A stretch of DNA of 64,000 bases from Enterococcus florum (GTDB lineage: Bacteria; Bacillota; Bacilli; Lactobacillales; Enterococcaceae): NCBI RefSeq assembly GCF_004309355.1, contig NZ_BJCC01000012.1, positions 62,001 to 126,000 of the forward strand, written 5' to 3'. Of this stretch, positions 57,569-64,000 are shown piece after piece. Positions within the stretch are counted from its first letter, which is position 1. Every line of letters begins with the position of its first letter. The translations under genes and the position numbers were made by a program. The notes beneath the pieces were generated by a model. That model searched no databases, was not told the DNA's origin, and was given only the letters and a program-made list of their open reading frames with translations.

Positions 57569-59029
57569 ATGAGATTGCTGGAACAAGGAATTTTTTATCT
57601 TTTCGTGATCAATGCGATCATCGCAGGGATCACGGTTTTTCGCAAGCCGCGCAATATCACATCGATTTTGGCTTGGTTGCTGACACTTATTTTTCTGCCC
57701 GTTGTCGGCTTTATTCTATATGCTTTTTGCGGTAGAGGGATTGATGGAGAGACGGTCTATCGTTTGGAGCAGGAAGATGAGAAACGCATCAAAGAAATTA
57801 GTGATTTCATTGAAGAAGACAATAAACGAGTTCGGCATAATCAACCGGATAAACTTTATCCGACCGCTGAAGCCTTGTCTCACTATTTCGATCGACGAGA
57901 TGAATCACCAATCACTGCAAGAAATCAGATCGAGTTTTTCTATGATGGAACAGAGAAGTTTGAACGTTTGTTTGAAGATTTGAGAAATGCCAAGAAGAAT
58001 ATTCATGTGGAGTACTATGCTTTTTTCAACGATAAGATCGGCAATCGCTTTTTGCGGATTTTGGAAGAAAAAGCCAAAGAGGGATTAGAAGTCCGATTGA
58101 TTTATGATCCATGGGGGTCACCTAAAGCAAATGACGCCTTTTTTTCGACTCTGAAAAAAAATGGAGGAAAGGTCACTGCTTTCATTACCTCAAAAAATAT
58201 TATTGCCAAAACCCGTTTGAATTATCACTTGCACCGAAAGATCGTAGTCATCGATGGAAGCATCGGCTGGACCGGCGGGTTTAATGTTGGAGATCAATAT
58301 CTAGGGGAATATGAACGCTTTGGAAATTGGCGCGACACCCATGGGCGTATCGTGGGAACGGCCTCATTTACGTTGCAGGAGATTTTTCTAAGAGACTGGA
58401 ATGCTTCCGTTTCTAAGCCGGAGGATCGAATGAAATACTTGTCCGAATACTTTGAGCTGCCTCGTGAAGAGTTTAAAAAAGGGGTTCCTATGCAGATTGT
58501 CGCGGATGGACCAGAGTCAGAGGAATTGATCATCCGAGATGGATTTGTTCGAATGATTTTGGCGGCGGAGAAAAGTGTGTGGATCCAAAGTCCATATTTG
58601 GTTCCAGATGAAACGATGATCTCAGCGATTTTGATCGCGGTACGCTCGGGAATCGATGTTCGAATCATGATCCCGATCATGCCTGACCATCCATTTATTT
58701 ATCGGGCTACACAATACTATGCGAATTTTTTGCATCAGCGTGGCGTGAAAATCTATCATTACAATAATGGCTTTTTGCATGCGAAAACAGTCGTTGTGGA
58801 TAATGAGCTAGCCTCTTTTGGGTCAACCAATCAGGATATCCGCAGCTATGAATTAAACTTTGAAGCCAGTGCCTTCATTTATGATCCAGCTGTTGCACAA
58901 CAATTTCGCGAGGTTTTTGAAAGGGATATGGAGGATTGTATCTTATTAACGACTGAAATGATCAAGAAGCAATCGAAATGGTTGACCTTTAAACAACACT
59001 TTTCCAGACTGCTGTCTCCAGTATTATAG
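57569..59029 (+). CDS. cls: Cardiolipin synthase
   Basis: Phospholipase D-type enzyme joining two phosphatidylglycerols into cardiolipin. 486 residues: two N-terminal transmembrane helices (about 6-24 and 34-53), then two HKD motifs, HLHRKIVVIDGSIGWTGG (about 220) and FLHAKTVVVDNELASFGS (about 400). GAAAGAGG precedes the ATG. Its stop codon overlaps the stop region of the convergent RNase H gene, with no terminator between them. Confidence 0.95.
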   Translation: MRLLEQGIFYLFVINAIIAGITVFRKPRNITSILAWLLTLIFLPVVGFILYAFCGRGIDGETVYRLEQEDEKRIKEISDFIEEDNKRVRHNQPDKLYPTAEALSHYFDRRDESPITARNQIEFFYDGTEKFERLFEDLRNAKKNIHVEYYAFFNDKIGNRFLRILEEKAKEGLEVRLIYDPWGSPKANDAFFSTLKKNGGKVTAFITSKNIIAKTRLNYHLHRKIVVIDGSIGWTGGFNVGDQYLGEYERFGNWRDTHGRIVGTASFTLQEIFLRDWNASVSKPEDRMKYLSEYFELPREEFKKGVPMQIVADGPESEELIIRDGFVRMILAAEKSVWIQSPYLVPDETMISAILIAVRSGIDVRIMIPIMPDHPFIYRATQYYANFLHQRGVKIYHYNNGFLHAKTVVVDNELASFGSTNQDIRSYELNFEASAFIYDPAVAQQFREVFERDMEDCILLTTEMIKKQSKWLTFKQHFSRLLSPVL

Positions 59030-59425
59030 CTTGAGAGATTTCTGCAGGCCTTGTTTCGCCAAATGATCAGCACCTTTATTTTGAGATTCTGGGATCCATT
59101 GAAGGATCAGCAGGTCAAATTTAGTAGCTAATTCATTAAACTGACTTAAATATGGCTGAAAAGAGTTGTTTTTTGTTTTTCCTTGATCTAAAATTTTTAT
59201 TGCAGTCTTACTGTCAGAATAAAGGAAAATGGATTGTTCTGTTAATTGGTTTTCTATTAAATAATGCAGAGCATATAGGATGATTGAAAGTTCTGCTGTG
59301 TGATTGTCTGTTTCCTTTAACGGAACGGACAATTGCTGCTGTCCCGTATCGGAAACGATCAGAATGCCACCACCGCTTTTTTCTTTTTGGCCATTTGTTG
59401 CGGCATCGGTATAAACTTTTAACAT
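59024..59425 (-). CDS. RNase H type I-fold protein
   Basis: 133 residues with all four acidic residues of the RNase HI active site in order: YTDAATN, HTAELSI, YSDSKTA and KGADHLAKQG. This is the short, reverse-transcriptase-like subgroup (YpeP type), so RNA-DNA hybrid cleavage is probable but not certain. AAGGTGG precedes the ATG. The 3' end overlaps the end of cls by six bases; the start lies only 28 bases from the divergent EbsA-like gene, so its promoter must be inside that gene. Confidence 0.88.
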   Translation of the reverse strand: MLKVYTDAATNGQKEKSGGGILIVSDTGQQQLSVPLKETDNHTAELSIILYALHYLIENQLTEQSIFLYSDSKTAIKILDQGKTKNNSFQPYLSQFNELATKFDLLILQWIPESQNKGADHLAKQGLQKSLKL

Positions 59426-59453
59426 GAAAAAACCACCTTTTTAGGAGTAGAGT

Positions 59454-59885
59454 ATGAAAAACAAACGCTATTACTGGCAACCTGAATTGTCATTAGCCAT
59501 TATTTATTGGTCGATCACGTTTATTTTTTTATTTTACGGACTGATCATTACCTTGGAAAATACGGGTCTTTTTATGAGAGGCAACGTGGTTATTGGAATT
59601 TTTCTGATTCTCTTAGCAGCAGGCCTGCACCGCTTTTTTACTTTCGGTGAACGAGAGATTCGAATCCATTATTCGCTGTTTTGGCACAAAAAAAAAATGA
59701 TCGTTGCTTCTATTCAAGAAATTCGCAGTCGCAAAGACGGGGTGCTGATCAAAATGAAGAGCAGCGAAAAACAACATCGGTTCGCCATGTCAAAAAAGCA
59801 GAAAAGTCTTTTTTTGAATGAGCTTCGTCGGAGGTTTCCCGAATTATCCATTAAAGAAGAAAACGTAAAAATCAGTCACGACTGA
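59454..59885 (+). CDS. Two-helix membrane protein, EbsA-like
   Basis: 143 residues: two transmembrane helices (about 14-35 and 44-61) followed by a basic cytosolic part that ends in a SHD tail (IRIHYSLFWHKKKMIVASI, then a Lys-rich helix). The layout resembles the EbsA family of enterococci and lactobacilli, first noted near pheromone-response genes; the link to that function is weak. AGGAG precedes the ATG. It converges on csp with only three bases between stop codons. Confidence 0.6.
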   Translation: MKNKRYYWQPELSLAIIYWSITFIFLFYGLIITLENTGLFMRGNVVIGIFLILLAAGLHRFFTFGEREIRIHYSLFWHKKKMIVASIQEIRSRKDGVLIKMKSSEKQHRFAMSKKQKSLFLNELRRRFPELSIKEENVKISHD

Positions 59886-59888
59886 TCT

Positions 59889-60092
59889 TTACGTTTGTTT
59901 TTTTACATGTGCAGCTTGTGGTCCTCTGGCACCTTCCACAATGACAAACTCGACTTGCTGTCCTGGGTTTAACGATTTAAAACCATCTTCTTCGATGGCT
60001 GTAAAATGAACAAATATTTCTTGTTCTTCCTCATAAGAAATAAAACCATATCCTTTTGCTTCATCGAACCATTTCACAGTACCGATAACCAT
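59889..60092 (-). CDS. Cold-shock protein, Csp family
   Basis: Single-strand nucleic-acid chaperone of 67 residues, one OB-fold with RNP1 KGYGFI and RNP2 EIFVHF. The start is ATG 60092 after AAGGAGTG; a longer frame extends into the leader and is rejected. TATAAT (minus strand 60175-60170) gives a leader of roughly 70 nt that can form GTTTGGA/TCCAAAC, which may affect translation by temperature as in other csp genes. Confidence 0.93.
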   Translation of the reverse strand: MVIGTVKWFDEAKGYGFISYEEEQEIFVHFTAIEEDGFKSLNPGQQVEFVIVEGARGPQAAHVKKQT

Positions 60093-60124
60093 ACAGCCAC
60101 ACTCCTTATTTTCATCTATCGCCC

Positions 60125-60144
60125 GTTTGGACAACGATCCAAAC
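60125..60144 (-). promoter_or_regulatory. Hairpin in the csp 5' leader
   Basis: GTTTGGA and TCCAAAC (7-bp arms, 6-nt loop) in the transcribed leader between the -10 at 60170-60175 and the csp ribosome binding site. Confidence 0.5.
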
Positions 60145-60311
60145 AAACATCATTAAGATTACAGCCTTTATTATACGTGAAAGCACAAAAAAAAGCGAAT
60201 GTAGAAAATCCAAATGAATAATAGTGTTTTTTCTCAAAAAAATTCGTTATAATGTGTATGAACGAATGAATAATGGCATTGAACGCAGAACGTTCGGGAA
60301 AGGATGACTTT

Positions 60312-61985
60312 ATGAAAACAGATATCGAAATATCTCAGGAAGCAGCGTTGGATCCGATTGCTAAGGTCGCAGAACAATTAAACCTTTCTGAAGATGATTT
60401 AGAGTTGCATGGCAAATACAAAGCGAAAATAGATGTTTCTGCCATGAATAAAATCCATCAAAACAAAGAAGGGAAATTAATTCTCGTGACTTCGATCAAT
60501 CCAACTCCCGCTGGAGAGGGCAAATCGACAATTACGATCGGGTTAGGGGATGCGTTGAATCGCATTGGTAAAAAGACGGTGATTGCATTAAGGGAGCCGT
60601 CGTTAGGACCTGTGATGGGAATCAAAGGAGGTGCGACTGGTGGCGGATATGCGCAAGTATTGCCGATGGAGGATATCAATCTTCATTTTACAGGGGATAT
60701 GCACGCGATCACTACTGCCAATAACGCATTGTCCGCTCTGCTGGACAACCATCTGCATCAGGGGAACGAACTAGGAATTGACCCGCGGCGCGTCATTTGG
60801 AAACGGGTCTTAGACCTAAATGATCGAGAACTACGCCACGTGACTGTTGGCCTTGGTGGCCCAATCAATGGGGTTCCTCGCGAGGATGGATTTGACATCA
60901 CAGTTGCGAGCGAAATCATGGCGATTTTATGCTTATCCACGGATATTCTTGATCTTAAAAGACGACTTGCGAACATTGTCGTTGCTTATACCTATCAGCG
61001 TGAACCAGTGACCGTTGGCGATTTAAAAGTTGAAGGAGCCTTGGCATTGATTTTAAAAGAGGCCATCAAGCCAAACCTTGTTCAAACGATTTATCACACG
61101 CCAGCATTTGTCCATGGCGGTCCATTTGCGAATATCGCGCATGGCTGCAACAGTATTCTAGCTACTCAAACTGCACTGCACTGCGGAGATTATACGGTCA
61201 CCGAAGCCGGTTTTGGCGCCGATCTTGGAGGAGAAAAATTCCTGGACATCAAAGTACCTAATCTAGGCAAATCACCGGACTTGGTTGTGATCGTAGCTAC
61301 CATTCGTGCGTTAAAAATGCATGGCGGAATCGTAAAATCAGAACTAAGCGCTGAAAATCTGGCAGCATTAGAAAAAGGCTTCCGTAATTTGGCAAAGCAT
61401 ATAGCAAATATGAAAAAGTATGGCTTGCCTGTAGTCGTAGCCATCAATGAATTTATCAGCGACACTCAAAAAGAAATTGAGTTATTGAAAGACCTGTGTG
61501 AAAAAGAAGGAGTCAAGGTTGAACTCGCCAGCGTCTGGGAAAAAGGACCTGAAGGCGGGGAAGCCTTGGCAAAAACGGTCGTAGAGATTATTGAGGAAGA
61601 AAACAATCGTTTCCGTTCAATTTTCAGCCGAGAGGATGACACACTTCAAGAAAAAATCGAAACGATCGTAACAGAGATTTATGGTGGCTCTGGTGTGGTT
61701 TACAGCAAAAAGGCCCAACAGCAGTTGGAAACCTTTAAAAGATATGGCTGGGATCGTTTGCCTGTTTGTATGGCAAAAACACAATATTCTCTGTCAGATG
61801 ATCCTGAGAAACTTGGTGCGCCAGAGGAGTTCACTGTGACCATTCGTGAATTTGTACCAAAAATTGGTGCCGGATTTATCGTTGCCTTGACTGGCGATGT
61901 GATGACGATGCCTGGATTACCTAAGAAACCTGCAGCGTTAAACATGGATGTAGATAAAAACGGGCAGGCGATCGGTCTATTCTGA
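60312..61985 (+). CDS. fhs: Formate-tetrahydrofolate ligase
   Basis: Makes 10-formyl-tetrahydrofolate from formate, ATP and THF for purine and fMet synthesis. 557 residues with ATP-binding [18 protein letters not shown], then [22 protein letters not shown]. The start is ATG 60312 with AAAGGATG before it; an earlier frame start is rejected. TATAAT at 60248-60253 is a probable -10. A GAACG/CGTTC hairpin lies in the leader. Confidence 0.96.
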   Translation: MKTDIEISQEAALDPIAKVAEQLNLSEDDLELHGKYKAKIDVSAMNKIHQNKEGKLILVTSINPTPAGEGKSTITIGLGDALNRIGKKTVIALREPSLGPVMGIKGGATGGGYAQVLPMEDINLHFTGDMHAITTANNALSALLDNHLHQGNELGIDPRRVIWKRVLDLNDRELRHVTVGLGGPINGVPREDGFDITVASEIMAILCLSTDILDLKRRLANIVVAYTYQREPVTVGDLKVEGALALILKEAIKPNLVQTIYHTPAFVHGGPFANIAHGCNSILATQTALHCGDYTVTEAGFGADLGGEKFLDIKVPNLGKSPDLVVIVATIRALKMHGGIVKSELSAENLAALEKGFRNLAKHIANMKKYGLPVVVAINEFISDTQKEIELLKDLCEKEGVKVELASVWEKGPEGGEALAKTVVEIIEEENNRFRSIFSREDDTLQEKIETIVTEIYGGSGVVYSKKAQQQLETFKRYGWDRLPVCMAKTQYSLSDDPEKLGAPEEFTVTIREFVPKIGAGFIVALTGDVMTMPGLPKKPAALNMDVDKNGQAIGLF

Positions 61986-61995
61986 TCTCTGATTC

Positions 61996-62027
61996 AAGCG
62001 GCGAGAAGCTTTCTTGCCGCTTTTTTT
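61996..62027 (+). terminator. fhs terminator
   Basis: AAGCGGCGAGAA and TTCTTGCCGCTT pair around GCT with a G-T, then T7. It is also close to the end of the convergent LysR gene. Confidence 0.85.
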
Positions 62028-62919
62028 AATTGACCAATCGGTCTGGCAGATCGAAATCCTTTTGTTTTAAGAAGCTTTCAAATGCTTTTGCACCAGGGGA
62101 TAATTGACTATCTTTACGTTTAGCTAAATAAACTGGACGATACACAGGTTCTTCCAAGGCCAACACAGAAATATCGTAGAATGTCATCAATTGATTGTAT
62201 GGTAAAATTGCTGCGCCCATGTCGATCGACACTAAGCCAGTAAGTGCCTGATCTTCTTCAACACGACAGGCTATTTTTAACGGCAGGCCTGCTTTTTTGA
62301 ATAAATTTTCGATGAAGTAAGTTTTATCCAGACATAAAATCATCGGGACTTTGGCAAGATCTTCCAGAGAGACGGATTGTTTCTTTGCGTAAGGATGTGT
62401 TTTCGACACAATGACGACCAGTCTTTGATCCATTAAATGGGTGAATTCAATTTCAGGTTCATTCCCCAAATAAGAACAAATCGAAAGATCGCAGATTTCA
62501 CGCTTCGTATTTTCTACCAGTCTGGGTGTGTTCCCTTGCCAAAACTTAAATTTGTAGTTCTTCCAACTCGGGTTGCACCGAAACTGCTTCAACAAGTGGG
62601 GAACAATTTGAGGACCCAATGTAAATATAAAACCTAAATCGATAGATCCAAAATAGGGGTCGACAATATCCTGTATCGTGTCCGCGCCTGATTGAATTTC
62701 TTCTAATCCATGTTTGACCTTCTGATAATAAATTTTGCCCATCTTCGTCAATCGAATATTACGCCCGCTCGGTTTGAATAATGAAACGCCAAGATCCTTT
62801 TCAATTCTTCGGACCATTCGACTTAAAGAGGGTTGAGCAATTCCGAACTCATCTGAAACTTTTCCATAGTGCTCAACTTCAGCTAAACGACAAAATACCT
62901 CAAGATTTTGTAAATTCAT
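62026..62919 (-). CDS. LysR-family transcriptional regulator
   Basis: 297 residues: N-terminal winged helix (MNLQNLEVFCRLAEVEHYGK, then AQPSLSRMVRRIEKDLGVSLF) and a C-terminal LysR substrate-binding domain with the DLSICSY and GAAILPYNQL regions. GAGGGAATT precedes the ATG. It is divergent from the oxidoreductase gene with a palindrome overlapping its own -10, the classic arrangement for a LysR regulator and its target. Inducer unknown. Confidence 0.93.
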   Translation of the reverse strand: MNLQNLEVFCRLAEVEHYGKVSDEFGIAQPSLSRMVRRIEKDLGVSLFKPSGRNIRLTKMGKIYYQKVKHGLEEIQSGADTIQDIVDPYFGSIDLGFIFTLGPQIVPHLLKQFRCNPSWKNYKFKFWQGNTPRLVENTKREICDLSICSYLGNEPEIEFTHLMDQRLVVIVSKTHPYAKKQSVSLEDLAKVPMILCLDKTYFIENLFKKAGLPLKIACRVEEDQALTGLVSIDMGAAILPYNQLMTFYDISVLALEEPVYRPVYLAKRKDSQLSPGAKAFESFLKQKDFDLPDRLVN

Positions 62920-62943
62920 AATTCCCTCAATCTTTTTTCTCCA

Positions 62944-62962
62944 ATTATAACAGTTAAGTTAT
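62944..62962. promoter_or_regulatory. LysR operator and -10 region
   Basis: Inverted repeat ATAAC-N6-GTTAT (62947-62962) overlaps the minus-strand TATAAT (62949-62944) of the LysR gene, which fits autorepression and activation of the divergent gene. Confidence 0.55.
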
Positions 62963-62983
62963 GAATTTAAAATCCTAGTGAAA

Positions 62984-63012
62984 TTGTTTTTATCTTGGAT
63001 TCTCTCTATAGT
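62984..63012 (+). promoter_or_regulatory. Promoter of the oxidoreductase gene
   Basis: TTGTTT (62984-62989), 17-bp spacer, TATAGT (63007-63012). Transcription should start near 63019, which excludes the upstream in-frame TTG at 62995 as a start codon. Confidence 0.6.
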
Positions 63013-63039
63013 TATGAAAAGAAATGGAGGAATCCATCT

Positions 63040-64000
63040 ATAAAAAAAGTGACGATTGCGATTATTGGAGCAGGCTTTGCCGGAAATTTTCACACGAATT
63101 CCTACGATAAAGTCACTGGTGTTGATTTAAGAATCAAATATGTCTATGACAATGACCAGGAACGTGCAAAAAAACTATGTGAAAAGTGGGACATCATTGA
63201 ACAAACGGCTCAAAGCTATGAAGAAGTGCTGAATGACCCAGAAGTAGACATCATCACACCTCCTGTGACCCATCTAACCTTAGCCTATCAAGCCTTGAAA
63301 ACAAAGAAGCATGTTATTTGTGAAAAGCCTTTAACCGACTATTTTGGAGAAATAGAAGATCAGGAGCCGATTGGATTGAATGTTCCAAAATCAAAGATGT
63401 ATAAAAAATTATTAGCAGACATCAATGAGTGTCGACAAAAATTCGAAGACTCTGATCGCCTATTCATGTATGCCGAGAATTATGTGTACTCTCCAAACAT
63501 TTTACAATCTGCTAAGATGATTGAAGCGAAGAAGAGTAAAATTATGTATATGAAGGGCGAAGAAAGTATTCGCTCCTCTACCTCGCCCGCTTCTGCTCAC
63601 TGGTCATTAGCTGGCGGCGGTTCATTGATTCGTTTAGACAGCCATCCAATCGGCGGCATGTTGTTTCTTAAACAAATTGAAGCAAACGCACGAGGCGAAA
63701 AAATCCGTGTACAAAGTGTTGTTGCAGAAACGGGTCGTTTGGCTCCAACCTTGAATGCGCACGACAAGCGTTACTTCCCAGCCGAATCAATCGATACGGA
63801 AGATTTTGCGACAGTTATCCTCACCTTTACTGATGGCACTAAAGCGATCTCGATCTCCAATGACAATACACTTGGCGGCGTAAAAAATTATGTAGAAGTG
63901 TACACTAATGATAGTGTCTTAGTGAATAAGATCACACCAGCAGATAACCTGTCAACCTATTTCTTGGATCAGGAAGATCTAGATGATGTGTACATTTCAG
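63040..64000 (+). CDS. Gfo/Idh/MocA-family oxidoreductase (3' end outside window), apparent ATA start
   Basis: NAD(P)-dependent sugar- or polyol-type dehydrogenase, 320 codons in the window. The Rossmann loop IAIIGAGFAGNFH opens the protein, the catalytic-site EKP is in HVICEKPLT, and a substrate domain follows (RLDSHPIGGM). The natural start of the homologous N-terminus (KKVTIAIIGAG) falls on ATA at 63040, eight bases after GGAGGA. GTG 63049 is possible but 17 bases from that site. Regulated probably by the divergent LysR. The substrate is unknown. Confidence 0.8.
   Translation, partial: MKKVTIAIIGAGFAGNFHTNSYDKVTGVDLRIKYVYDNDQERAKKLCEKWDIIEQTAQSYEEVLNDPEVDIITPPVTHLTLAYQALKTKKHVICEKPLTDYFGEIEDQEPIGLNVPKSKMYKKLLADINECRQKFEDSDRLFMYAENYVYSPNILQSAKMIEAKKSKIMYMKGEESIRSSTSPASAHWSLAGGGSLIRLDSHPIGGMLFLKQIEANARGEKIRVQSVVAETGRLAPTLNAHDKRYFPAESIDTEDFATVILTFTDGTKAISISNDNTLGGVKNYVEVYTNDSVLVNKITPADNLSTYFLDQEDLDDVYIS

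Noticed and set aside
62995-63039. TTG at 62995 as start of the oxidoreductase gene
   Set aside because: It lies upstream of the predicted transcription start and inside the promoter spacer, and has no ribosome binding site.

Overview
The window looks like a chromosomal core region of an Enterococcus-type bacterium (Lactobacillales, Firmicutes, moderately low G+C). The evidence is RexAB-type exonuclease genes, T-box leaders on pheST and alaS, a fused RNase PH/Ham1 gene, water-forming NADH oxidase, class B RNase P RNA, FabT-like boxes, LexA boxes of the Bacillus type, and a gene order (dnaD-nth-ponA-recU-ypsA-gpsB-rnpB-ypsC; lexA-ynzC-tkt) shared with Bacillus and other bacilli. The species cannot be fixed from sequence alone. 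I see no prophage, transposon, CRISPR array, tRNA or 5S/16S/23S rRNA gene.

Layout. 1-12.9 kb: the end of a signal peptidase, rexB-rexA, an HxlR regulator, pheS-pheT behind a T-box, and trpS facing back. 13-16 kb: a four-gene polar amino-acid ABC transporter. 16.3-19.6 kb: murI, rph-ham1, a phosphodiesterase and the CBS protein cbpB. 19.6-20.05 kb: a gene-free stretch that appears to encode a folded RNA. 20-26.5 kb: mscS, ilvE, an SDR, fabI and a divergent fabZ-like gene with FabT-like boxes, a cyclophilin lipoprotein and gap. 26.8-34.2 kb: obgE, a DUF1269 protein, rnz, an SDR, a LapA-like protein, recJ and apt. 34.2-37.7 kb: an SOS-controlled small membrane protein, lexA, ynzC and tkt. 37.9-42.1 kb: a GH73 wall hydrolase, cysK, perR and nox. 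42.1-50 kb: dnaD, nth, ponA, recU, ypsA, gpsB, rnpB, ypsC and an HD hydrolase. 50-57.5 kb: small unknowns, a VanZ-RDD protein, cshB, an FGE-like protein and alaS behind a T-box. 57.5-64 kb: cls, an RNase H-like protein, an EbsA-like protein, csp, fhs, a LysR regulator and a Gfo/Idh oxidoreductase cut by the window end.

Themes. DNA repair and chromosome maintenance dominate (RexAB, RecJ, RecU, Nth, LexA, DnaD). Aminoacyl-tRNA synthetases come next (PheST, TrpS, AlaS), two of them with T-box control, then the envelope (MurI, PBP1A, GpsB, GH73, Cls, FabI).

The most interesting signals lie outside standard gene calls. An 89-residue two-helix membrane protein beside lexA has a promoter carrying two near-consensus LexA boxes, in a locus that lacks the usual divisional inhibitor yneA. 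A FabZ-like protein has the catalytic His replaced by Tyr. An orphan structured RNA follows an eight-codon ORF with a strong ribosome binding site. The oxidoreductase at the right end appears to start at AUA. Several gene starts given here were moved downstream of the longest open frame on ribosome-binding-site grounds.
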